This document shows positions 35,001-47,000 of a stretch of DNA of 64,000 bases, piece by piece. Origin of the DNA: Pithys albifrons albifrons (lineage: Eukaryota > Chordata > Aves > Passeriformes > Thamnophilidae); the NCBI RefSeq assembly GCF_047495875.1, contig NC_092461.1, forward strand, positions 52,447,511 through 52,511,510, in the 5' to 3' direction. The position numbers and the translations under genes were made by a program. The notes beneath the pieces were generated by a model. It worked only from the letters and a program-made list of their open reading frames with translations. It made no database searches and was not told where the DNA came from. Every line of letters begins with the position of its first letter. The stretch's first letter is position 1.

Positions 35001-38000
35001 AAGCCTTCTTTTCTCAAGGCTGAACAAACCCAGTTCACTCAGACTTCCCCCCAGCAACAGGCTTCCCAGACAGATACAGAAACTTGCAGTTAAGCCAGGG
35101 AAGTCTCTTGCTCCACCGACTTTGCTTATCTTTAAGGGGATGAACTGTTTTCAGTCTTGCAGGGGAATGTTCTCAAAAAGCTCCTAGCACTTGCAAGTTC
35201 CTTTACCCTCCATGAAAGCTTGCCCCAGAACCTCTGCCAACTGAGCTCTGAGCAACCTGAAATTTGCTCTTATAGAATCTGATACCTAAAACATATTCAA
35301 TGGGTTCAATAATATTTATATAATATTCAATAATATAATATTCGATTGAAAGTACAATGGAAATTTTGGTAGAATGCAGTAACTTCCTACTGGACCACAT
35401 TACTGCACAAAGTGAATGTCCAGGGAACTACCTATGTCTCTTAGTTATCTGGCTTTAATTACTCATTTGCAGCTTATCCTAACGCCAGCACTGGGAAGCT
35501 GTTACAGGAAGCTTGTGCTTTTCACCTTCACGGTAATGTGTCTTAGAGGATTTGAAGGCCTATAAGAATAATAAATTTTCTTTTAATGAGGTGGTAAAAC
35601 TCTAAATTGCTGTATCAGATCCCATATCTCCTTTGCAAATTAGGAAAGAATCAATAATCCGGTTTCATGAAGGAGATAGTAAATGTCTTGTGTCATGCTA
35701 GAAGAAATTTCTGTAAACATTGAATGTTTAAGGAATATGATGAGTCATCTCCAAAGAAATAGTTGTATGATGTATTTTCCTTTATGCCTGCAGGACCACA
35801 AAGTAGAAGAATTCACCGGTTCTCCACTTTATTCAGTTATGATAATCAGTTATGAGATGCTATTGCGATCTTTGGATCAAATTCAGGCTGTAGAATTTAA
35901 CATCCTAATCTGTGATGAAGGACATCGTCTGAAAAACAGCACTATTAAGACAACTACAGCCCTCACTAGTCTGTCTTGTGAGAAGAGAATTATCCTTACT
36001 GGTTAGTATCTATAGTTACTTTTAATATTTTGCTGTGCTAATAGTGCTATGTTGGGGTACAGGAAAAAGATCTAAGAATGGCAGGAGATCAATATGAATT
36101 TTGGCAATGGGTATTAAATAAATGCGGAAATCTCGAGTCTTGTAAAAACAAATTATTTCCAATATTTTTAAAATAAAACTAAAATTTGTCACTGTTCAGG
36201 GGCAAGGAAGGAGCCTGTAAACTTCTTTAATGGAATCAGGACTCTGCATATGCTTATTGTTTTCCTTTGTAGTTGTTTGCTAAAATTGATTTGGAACTTG
36301 ACTTTTTAAAATCCTTTGTCAGAAAATGAGATGTGCAGTCTGGTTAGTTAGAGGACAGCATCTTGTTATTCATGGTAAAGTTTTAGTTCAATTCAGGACT
36401 CTGAGTAAGTCACATTGAAACAAAATATCTCTTTTCAAGATGCATTGTCAACAGTAAACCCTGAATTCAATGGTTGTACTTCCATCAGTTTCAAGAAAAA
36501 AATTACTGAATGCAAATTTTTTTTTTCTTTCAAGGTACTCCAATCCAAAATGACTTGCAAGAATTTTATGCATTAATAGAGTTTGTGAATCCAGGAATAC
36601 TCGGGTCTTTATCCACATATAGGAAGATATATGAGGAACCAATTGTCAGATCTAGAGAACCTTCGGCAACAAAGGTGCATTGTTGAAAAAACGCAGAAGA
36701 AAACTCATAGACAGCAAAGTGAAATTTACTTTCTATGGAATGAAGTGAAGCTCAGGACTACTAATAGTAGCAGAAGGTTTTCACCTTCCTATTTGAAATA
36801 AATTAACTTGTTCTCTAAAGGAAACAGAAGGAGTACACACATGTTGAGATCACCTCATTTTGGCTGCCTATTAATCTGCAGGCAACAATTGTTCTTCCAA
36901 CACTTGCATTCCCCAAAATGCCATGTACATTGCCATGTGATGACACTTCATTCATGCTCACTTTTTCCACAGCACTGCAAAATCTGCATGATTTTACTGC
37001 ATCTTCAGAAATTCTAGAATATAATTCATCTGGGACATTATCTTCCTTTGTTTAAGACTTAAGAAACCAGATGTAGACCTAAGCTAATGCAGTGATACTA
37101 ATTGGAGAAGAATTGTTCATTACAGTCCCATGTCAGAAAGCAGTATCATACTTTTAAAACTTTACTTAAATACTTAATTAAAATCATACAGAACATTATT
37201 CTCATGAAATCAAAGATTATAATTAATTTTGTGGTTTGTTCTTTTAGGAGGAAAAGGAATTAGGAGAAAAAAGAGCTGCAGAACTCACACGCCTCACTGG
37301 ACTCTTCATTCTAAGGCGAACACAGGAGGTTATAAACAAATTTCTGCCCCCAAAAAAGGAGAGCATAATTTTCTGCCAACCAACAGCACTGCAACTTGAA
37401 TTGTATCGCAAACTGCTTAGTTCTCAAGTTATTACCTCCTGTTTACAAGGCAGGCTAGAAAACAGTCCTCACCTAATATGTATAGGAGCTTTGAAAAAAC
37501 TTTGCAATCATCCATGTCTTCTGCTTAAAGCAGTAAAGGTATGTATTTCCATAGGGGTGGGTGCCTGAAATTAGCCATTAGCCATTTAGTGACCCAAAGG
37601 TCACTAAAACTATGTTATGGTCTATGTGCATGTTACTTAAGGTAATTTCCATACTCTCACATATAACTTGCTTTAAGAAATCTGCTTTCAGAAAAAAATG
37701 TTAGGTAATCTGTACTTAGGGAAGGTATCTCATCAGTTTCCTATTGCCTTATGGTACTTTTTTTCTCAAGTATTTTCCCTCTTAATATCTCTGGATATTT
37801 GCAAAAATACATATTAATGTCAATTTTACAAAGAACACTATTAACTAGAGATTACTGTATGTCCTTTGTCTGCTGGTTCCTCTGAATCCTCCCTGTTCAC
37901 AGGATAATTTCACTTTTTCAAATTCAATGATACTGGGAGCTGCAGGCCCAAGATACACTGGATGTCTGTTTCCACTTCTCCGGGATCCTATCATGCAGTA

Positions 38001-41000
38001 CACCTTGTTATTTCTATAGAAATGTTCTCATTCCTATAGGTAAATAATATGATGATTATGATTTGGTAATAGTAACTTTTATGGACACTAATTGAAGTCC
38101 AAATAAGGTGGTGGAAATGTAAATCTGTCTTAAAAGACATACTTCATGACTTTGTAGGGATGTCCACAGCACAGACCTCCCTGTAATTGTCAACATTGCT
38201 GAGTAAAGTTCATTACCTTTACTTCATAGTATAAGCATTAGAAATTTTTCATATGCAAAAGCATAAGCCTTCAGAAAATTCAGGGATGGAAAGGACTGTA
38301 TGTGCAAGTCATTTATTGCCATTGTGGCTTTGGCGTTTAGTCTGGCTTTTTCCTCCCTGTGAAACATTAATTGTCTAAATATATGACGATATTACCTGTA
38401 TTTCTTCTATTTTATTGGTTTTCCTTGCTAGTTTTTCTTCATTTCCATTTGTATAACTGAATCTTAATGATAGCAATTTCCTGAAGAGAATGAATGAGTA
38501 GGAAGTTCATGGAAAATATTATGTGATTTAGAAAGAATAAGCAATATATTGATTTCCTCCTCATTTCCAAGGTGTAGATCTGTGTTTTCTGTGGATATAC
38601 ATTTGTGTGGTTGTTGAAATAGAGAAGTTGCACATATTTTTCAGTTTTCAGTATTTCAGCTTTCTATTTTGCTCCAAACAGTGTCTTAGATTAGAGGGTG
38701 TAAACCAAAATAAACACTCTATTTTAAACCTTTGCTTTCAATCCAGTTTTGGGAGATTGTCATGCTCACATGATACACTACTTTGTGGCAGCTTTTGATG
38801 CCTTCTTTTGTCTTCATAATAAAAGTATAGCAAAGTTTTAAAAAACTATGTCAGAGTAGATATGGAACTTTAATCCTTTTATTTTCAACAGGAAAAAAGC
38901 AGTGATCCTATGTCTGAGGGACACGATGAGTCTAACCTCTACGAAGGTGTAGTAGATGTCTTCCCGCAAGGTTATACTTCCGACATTTTCTTGGAAACTG
39001 ATTCAGGAAAATTGCAGGTGCTGGTGAAGTTGTTAGCTGCAATCTGTGAGCTCGCCTCCTCTGAAAGGCAAGTGTGAAAGAAAGGTAGAAGGGAGGTAAT
39101 GGGAGTGACCTTCTGGATATTGATTTTCTTTTCAAATGCATAGGGGACATAACATTCAAAATAAAGTCAATGCAGCTATTGCAGAGGGGCCACATGTCTT
39201 TATGCATTGTAGTCCTAGCTGCCTTTTGTTAAACTAGGACTTGCCGCTGACATAATTTTCAAAGATGCTCTTCATATTTTTTCTGGATACAAATACTTGT
39301 ATTTTTCACACTGAGTTCCAGCAAGTAAGATAGTTTGCTACAGCCCTTGTACTATATTACTTTTGCTTGCAGAGACTTTCCAGTGCTTTGTATCTCTTTG
39401 AGATGTTTTAATCTACTAAATTGCACTAAAATATTTTCACTACTAGATTATAAGTTATTTCCTCTTTAATCACACAACTGCTCAGTGCTTGCTGCCTTTT
39501 CTGTTCAGGCAACCCGTGTCAACAGATGAACTTGCACAGCAACCACTTATTTCCCCTGTGGTAAATGCCAGTGGCGTGTAGGAAAACTTCTGTTCATCAT
39601 GGGGATGCACATGATTAATTTCTGTGCAATTGCTGATTTGTGGAAATCTCACATGATGTGGTGTCACATGTTAATTTTTATAGGCTCTTGCCTTTAAAGC
39701 CCAGCTGTTCCAAAAGGATTTAGCTTTTGTTTCAATTGATGCTTAAATAGGACATGTTGTAACTCAGTAGTGAGAAGTAACAGCAGATCTCTTGACACTG
39801 ATGTAATGGAATATGAAGACATTCTTTTCTTACAAATCAGAAAGATGAGCCTGTTGGAGTTGATATACCTCGGATCCATTGAAACCAATGGCAGCTAACT
39901 ATCTAAAAGTACTGGCCTTGCTTCTTGTAGATCAAAAAACCCAGGGGTATCAATAAAAACTTGTCTCCTTGTACCAGCACTGTAGGACCTGCTGTGTTAC
40001 AGCTGTTCTTGAGGCATTATTTTACACCTTTAAGTTTTGTTGCTTCAGTTCAGTGCTGTTCATGTTCCTTTTTCTTTTGTTCCTTGGCTCTAATTGGTAC
40101 TAAATAGTTTTTGCAATATACAGACTCAATTCCAGCCCTCTTCTGAAGTTTATATTCTATTTTTGAGGGAAAACAAGGGTGTGAATTCAGTTTTGATTGA
40201 AAAAAAGTAATAAATCTTGCCAAGTCTTTACAAACAAGTCTTGGATGCAGTTTGTTTGTAAAGTACAATAATAAAAATATTCTAACACCCTTGAAAAAAT
40301 CTTAGTATTTTGGTTTTCCCCTGAAATTATTTATCTAGTTTTTCATAAAAATAATGGAATCTATTGCACTTAGTTTAGATTACAAAAGACCTCCAAACAA
40401 GATCTGACAGAAAAGGCTCTGACTTTCCCTATTATTTTATTTGTGGCTTAGATTCAGAAGATATTTATCTGCTTAGTAGAGTCGTACTCAGTATCTGGGA
40501 GGATAGGAATTCTAGATTTGCAGATCTCTGAAACTTATTTGGGCAAAATTTCAGAGAAAATGCATAAACGTTGTTTGGGTCATTAGTCTAAGGAATCAGA
40601 CAGATTTTGCTTTTTAAAACAATAACAACAGGATGCCATCAACTATACTGTTTATAGATCTTTCACTAGCCTTCATCCCAGTTCTTTTCAGTTATAAAAT
40701 GTAGGAAAAAATCTTGACTTTCTTACTTGACTTTCCGTATAATGTTTGTTCAAATTTTCTGAGGTTTCCTATAGAAGTTCATAGTAGCTTTTTCAGTAAA
40801 TGGTCATATATATATTATTTATTAGCACCTACAACATCCTCTGCAAGTGCTGCATTAACAACAGCTATTTTGTATAAAGAGATTTTTTTTAAAAAAGCTA
40901 TCTTTGTGATTGGTTCTGAATCCCTGCAATCTGTGCAATATGCCAAATTCTGTTGCAAAGGGAAACATTAATTATTTAACATCTGAACACTTGACAGTAC

Positions 41001-44000
41001 GTATAAGGCATCCAGATCTAGTATGTGATTCTAATTAATAGGAAATGTCTTATTTCTTAGGAAATGAAGTAACCTCAGGTTGATGTGTAATTTTTGCTTG
41101 ACTTTTGGTTTTATTTTCTTAGATGTCTTCAGTAATTTGTTATTGGACTTTAATTTTACCAAGGTGTAAGATGATAACTTTGTTTTACTGTTTGACAGAG
41201 TCGTCCTGGTATCCAATTACACTCAGACATTAAACATATTACAGGAGACATGCAAACGCCATGGATACGCTTATACTAGACTTGATGGAAATACTCCTGT
41301 CTCCCAGAGACAACAAATTGTTGATTCTTTTAATAGTAAATTCAGTCCAGCTTTTGTCTTTTTACTGAGTTCAAAGGCTGGTGGAGTAGGACTGAATCTG
41401 GTCGGAGCATCCCATTTGATTCTGTATGATATCGACTGGAACCCAGCTACAGATATTCAGGTCTGATAACAACTGTGGACATGTGGGTTGGGATGGGCAT
41501 CAAATGAATTCTTGATTGATTTTGAATTGCCTTTCGTTACATGTCTTATTGCTTCCCAATTATCACTTTGCATCTGGACAAGTACAATACTTAAGGAAAA
41601 TTCTTTCTGAGAAGAAAAGAAGACATATTTCTCTGACATATCATATATATTGGAATCATTAGAAGCCCTCTTGTAGTAAAAAATAGAAAGATTAAAATCT
41701 GATTTCTTTGGAGGAATGAGTCAGGTATCCTCTTTGTCTCCTGACATCTTTTTAACTGGAGAGCTTTGTTTCTAAAAAGTAAAGGAAAACGGGATTAGAT
41801 TTCATAGGAAATGTTGCTGTTGATTTGCAATCCCTGAGAAAAAGGGAGAGGTTCTGATCAGAATTATAAGAATGAGAAAATCACATGGCAATGATACCAA
41901 AAGAAAGAAAACAAAGCCAGTGCTGTGCTATTCTTGTAAAGGCACTGATTGCCTCAAGGAATTGTTTAGTTGGCACAAGAGTGTTCAGTTAAAATAGTTC
42001 TTAACAATAACAATTAAAAAAATCTTTTTATTAACTCGGTAAGAAACTTTTTATTGTAGAGTAATGCTGTGTGCTTAATACCTGAAATAAGCTCTGATTC
42101 TTGGCCCTGCTCGTCTTCCAAGGGTGAATTAGTACCCTCATGTGGTCACTTGTCTTGTTGCTTGAAACAGTCTGCTAGACCAAACAAAATTACTACAGGT
42201 TGCCAGAGACTGCAAACCATGTTGTGGGTATTTGTACCCAGTATGTTGCTGTAACCCATACAATTTTGAAAAAGAAACCATATAACAGTACTCAATTTTA
42301 TGTTTTGTTTGTTTAAGAAATAACCCACAATTTTTATAAATTTAAAAGAAATGAAGAAGTCACTTTTAAAGACATATTGTGGCAAAATACAATTTTGAAG
42401 ATGGAGGAGAATGACTCGTATTCTTGAAATATTGAATAGTTGTTGGTTCTTGGAAAACAAATATAAAGAGGGGATTTCTGATACAAAAGAGTTGAACTCC
42501 TCACTTTCCTACTATAGTGTACTGATGGACAAGGGCATATACACCAGAAAGTAAATTAAATTTTCAAAACTGTTTACATTTAATACAAGAAAACTTTTTA
42601 AAACAGTCATTTATTGAGGAATGCTTTATTTGGACATCTTTTTGAACACATGAGCAGAATTGGTAATTCAGTCAGTGGGGGCTACAAGTTTTGGTTAAAA
42701 TATCGTTGTATAGTAAGTTGTTAATGCTCTTTATCTTTTTGTTTTCTCCAGGCAATGGCTAGAGTGTGGAGAGATGGTCAGAAACATACTGTACATATCT
42801 ACAGGCTGCTAACCACAGGTTAGAGGTGGTGCTCACACTTACTCTAGAGTGAGACACTTCTTGAAATTTTGTCCATAAAAGAAAAGGAGGGAGTGTTTTT
42901 GGAAATAATTCAATCTTTAGAAACATATATTATTTGTTCTGAATTCACTTGAAACAGAGGCATAACATTGGTTCACTTGCCTTGGCTTTGCTTTTGCTTA
43001 AATAACTCAAAATAGTGGTTTGGCTTTTCCTATGTATATTGTTATCAAGAAACACATTTTACTTCTTTGCTAATACTGGTCAAAAATTATCCAATTTATC
43101 TATTTTTATTTCTTCTTTTCAATACAGGCACAATAGAAGAAAAGATTTATCAAAGACAGATCAGCAAACAAGACCTTTCTGGCGCAGTTGTAGACCTTTC
43201 CAAGACATCTGAACACATCCATTTTTCCACTGAGGAGCTTAAAAATCTTTTTACTCTTCATGAAGATTCTAGCTGTGTTACTCATGACTTGCTTGAATGC
43301 AACTGTATGGGAAAGATTGACCAGCAAAGTGAGTTTGCTTTTCGTTGTCTCTGGCCATTGCTGAGGAATCCATTCTGAATATATAGTCTGTCTTTGGAGA
43401 AAGCCTTGATGCTCAGTAAAATAGGATTGAAATAAAGAAGTTTATTATGGGGTCTTTCAGATATTGGCTGATTTATCTAATCCATAGGAGCCCTTGACAG
43501 AATTGAGAGGAGAAAAGCTTAATTCCTTTCAGTAACAACCAGTTCATTTATTATGCCTCTTAATTTGAATTAGCTATGTCCAGCTCAACCAATGATGCCT
43601 TACAATAAATGACACAATATGGTGTTCTGTTTCTAAATATTCAAGAACAGTAATGAGTAACTTGTAAGGGTTAGTTAAAAAGCAGGTTATCTGAGGACCA
43701 CTATACCAGATGAAGATCTGTGCCGGCCCACTGTATATTAGCCTTCATTTCTGAGCTGTTATCTAAAGCTGGTACAGGATGATTAAAATAGCTACTTGAG
43801 AAATGCTGGAAAACTCCCTGGCAGTTGTAAAGCCAGGTTGCAAATATTTGCCTCTATCTTTTCTGTAGAAACCTGTCTCCTGTTGTTTTGGCATACCAAA
43901 ATTGTTTTCATACCTTGCTGTATACAGGTATATAGATTTAAGTTAGAAGGATAAAAAAATAAGTAATCATAAGTTATGTTTGCATCTTATCCATTTTAAT

Positions 44001-47000
44001 TTTTATAGCTCTTCTAGGAAAGAGCGTCTATTGCCCTGGTATGTTTCTTTAGGCATGAAATATCCACCTAATCATGGGTGAGATAGTGAGATATCAATAC
44101 TGGTAGTCTTCTAAATGCACACAAATACCTCAGTAAAAAGGACTCAAGAGATGCATAACAAGAGTGTGTGTTCTCAATTGACATGGGCAAGAAATGAAGT
44201 AATGTGGACCCAGTATTTGCCTTGATGATTTGCATATTCCCAACTAATAGGCTAGACTTCTGTTTCTTTCTCATCTCATTCTACCCAGACTGGGGAGGAC
44301 TTGGCTAGTGAAAGCACAGGGCTTGCGTAGCCATAAGAATTTTATTTTCTCCTTTATTTGTGCTCCATATGCTGATTAAATCATCTTCGTATCCTTCTTT
44401 AATGACTTAAAAATTAGACCTTCTGTTTTTGCATGAGTAAGTGATGTTTTAAAATATACCAACCTCCAGTTAGGTACTATCACAGGACCTGTGTGGGAAA
44501 GGCACCTTTTGTGTTAAATGTTAGCCAGATTTTCTCAGTGGTGTGCAGTGAGGCAGGTATAGCTCCTGGACTGCAGAAATCCAGAGAAATTTTGCATTGT
44601 TACTGTGATGAACACTGGTGCATCTAATTTGAATTAGAATTTTGCCATTGTCTTAACACTCTTGAAGTCTTATCTTGTGCATTGAACACATATTGGTTCC
44701 ATGAATTCAACCAGAGAATTGGTCTCTTGGATTCTCTAATCAGGACTTCCTTGAGGGTAATTGTATCCTTGTCCCAGTGAACAGAAACTTGTGGCAGTAA
44801 ATCAAGGAAAAGCTGGAAAGCCATTCTTAGACTTCAGTGGTGGTAATGATAGAGTGAGGGGAAGGTGTGATTTTCTAAAGAGCAGAGAACAAGCTGGCTC
44901 ATCGGTTCCCTAGCAAAATTGCTCTGAGTTGTGGTCTTCAGTCTGATCACCCCAGAATGCAGCTAACACTGCCTTTCCTTAGAATAGAAAACTGTCAAAT
45001 TCATCATGGTTAGGCTTCACGAATGAAGATTTGGGAAGGGCTCTACCCATGCTTGCTGCAAGCGTGCTGGTGGCTAAAAGGGCCAATGTGGGATGGACAA
45101 GTCTGGTCGCAAAAGGCACAGCGGAAAGTCTCCTTTGACAATATTGGCGAGGAACGGTTCTTTCTGCATTGCGAGGAACAGTGGAACAGTTCTTTCTTTA
45201 GTGTTGGTGATGGAGAGCTGCTGTTCTGCACAAAACTCTAGTAGGAGGCATCCGTTGTCATTGCAGTTTCCAGCACTGTGCTTGCCCAGTACTCCTTTCC
45301 AGTCTTCAGAGCTCTTACCCTATCTGGCACTGAAGTCACCAAGGATTATGATCTTATCATCTGCAGGAACCTTTTGGGTGAGGTGGCGCAGGTCTGTGTA
45401 GAATTTGTCTTTTTCCGCAGGGTCAGCTTGGAGAGTTGGGGCATAAACGCTAAAAAGAACAACATGCTGCTTGTTGTGTAGAGGGAGGTGTAAGGACATA
45501 ATGCGATCGGAATGACCTGTCGGCAGATTTTCAAGTTTGGAGGCAATGGAGTTTTTAATCATGAAGCCAACTCCTGAAAGGTGTCTTTTGGTTTTGGGTT
45601 TGCCTGACCAGTAGAGTATGTAGCTGGTGCCATGTTCTTTAAGACTGCCTTCCTCGTGAAGATGAACTTCACCGAGAGCAGCAATGTTGATGTTGAGTTG
45701 TGACAGTTCGTGGGCAATTCGAGCAGAACGACGCTCAGGACGTCCACTATCCCCAGTATCAAGCATGGTTCTGATGTTCCAACATGCAAGTGTTAGTTTG
45801 AGCACACCTTTGCAGGCAGGTGTATGCCTTTGTCTCTTTGTTTTTGTTTGATCGCATGAAAAGATGCTGGTTGGCCGCGGTTATCCAACCAGGTGTGGAG
45901 ATGAGCTTTGGTTAGGTCACCTTTGCTAGGCCCCTCTCTGTGTGGGGCAAGCAATGCTGTCCCTAGAAAAGGCTGCTTGGTCATTCAGGATGCTGCCGCA
46001 AGAGACTGTCATCTCCGGGGTCAAGTCTCTAATGACCCATATCCTGAACCGCCTGCATGCAGGGTTGGGTCTGCGGCTTCCAGCTGCTTCCTATCACCTG
46101 CCATTATGACCCTCACCTGTCGCTACAGGGCTTTGCAATGTGGGTGAACCCTTCGAGCCTGCGCAATGGATTTTTTAGGTGAGGCACAGCGTGCGCAGAA
46201 CTGGCCCCACCCTTTACTCCTAAGGTTCATCTGCCACGGCCTAGCGAGCTTGGATGGTGACAGCGAATACCTCAGGATATAGGTTTAATTAGAGTATCCT
46301 TCCCTTATATGGATGGCCTTACAGGGCTAAGCAAGCTCCATCTGCCCGGGTTGTCCTTCTCCTAGGATGGTTGCCAGAGGGCTAGCAAGCCTATCCTGCC
46401 CATGGACACACTTTGTCTGACCCTTCAGCTGAGACCTGTCTGGCATGGCAGACCCTACCGGAGGCACAAACCACTGCCAGCACAGCACACAGCCTCATGA
46501 GGGCATGCAAGCTTCTCCCCTGCAACAAGGGGATGTCTGTAGAGAAGAAACTGTCAAATTACTGCATCAGGAAAACAGATTCCAGGTTATTGGAGATAGA
46601 TAGTGTTGCACAGAAAAGCCAAGAACTTTCACTGATTTGGCTCCTCACATTTCTAGCAAGTATTATGCAAAAGATAAACTAAAGAGGAGCCAAACAATAT
46701 AGTACAGGCATCAGAACATATGAGCTTTTTATAATGATCTTCATTAGACATACACCAGTAAGACTGGATATTCTTGACCAAGCTTCTGTGTGCATGTATC
46801 ATTCTGATGTGTTGCTTGCTATTCTGCTGGCCTTCAGATCAGCTACAAAAGTGTAAGCCTATTGTTTTATCTGATCATATTATAATTTAAGGAGTTAGGA
46901 AGGCAGAATCTGTAGATGCATCTATTCTAAATTTTCTTTTGGCCAGTATTTCAAGTCTACTTGAAATGTGCATCATGTATCCGTCAAAAGGAAAGTCATG

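Larger units (their letters stand above)
31264..35793 (+). other. RAD54B intron
   Basis: GT-AG intron of 4.5 kb, acceptor TTTATGCCTGCAG. It holds a MIR relic and a CR1 cluster (listed separately) and, at about 35300-35345, an AT-rich stretch of repeated ATATT/AATAT words able to fold back on itself. No gene. Confidence 0.85.
44989..46560 (-). mobile_element. Internally deleted RTE-type LINE with 13-bp TSD
   Basis: The insert 45002-46547 is flanked by a perfect AAACTGTCAAATT duplication (44989-45001, 46548-46560). On the minus strand, in order: a 5' non-coding region (46547 to about 45810); an apurinic-type endonuclease frame (45805-45320); a short region with the C-terminal Cys/His motif (about 45150-45050); and a 3' end finishing AACCATGATGA. 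The reverse-transcriptase region is missing. About 1.55 kb remain of an element family I recall as roughly 3.3 kb. Endonuclease wording ([39 protein letters not shown]) is that of RTE-clade elements often annotated as craniofacial development protein 2-like; AviRTE is the likely family, but not proven. Confidence 0.88.

Noticed and set aside
34788..35093. 101-codon open frame
   Set aside because: It lies in antisense CR1 3' sequence.
35290..35346. AT-rich inverted words (AATATT/ATATAA) as a possible origin or attachment site
   Set aside because: Simple AT-rich intronic sequence able to fold back; nothing suggests a specific function.
39072..39077. GT donor (GTGTGA) as an alternative to the GC donor at 39068
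   Set aside because: It would end the exon on a whole codon, whereas the next acceptor at 41199 needs two bases of a codon; RAD54B would shift frame.
45908..46147. 79-codon plus-strand frame, and a similar one at 46413-46682
   Set aside because: They are shadows of the antisense LINE 5' region, or run across its edge.
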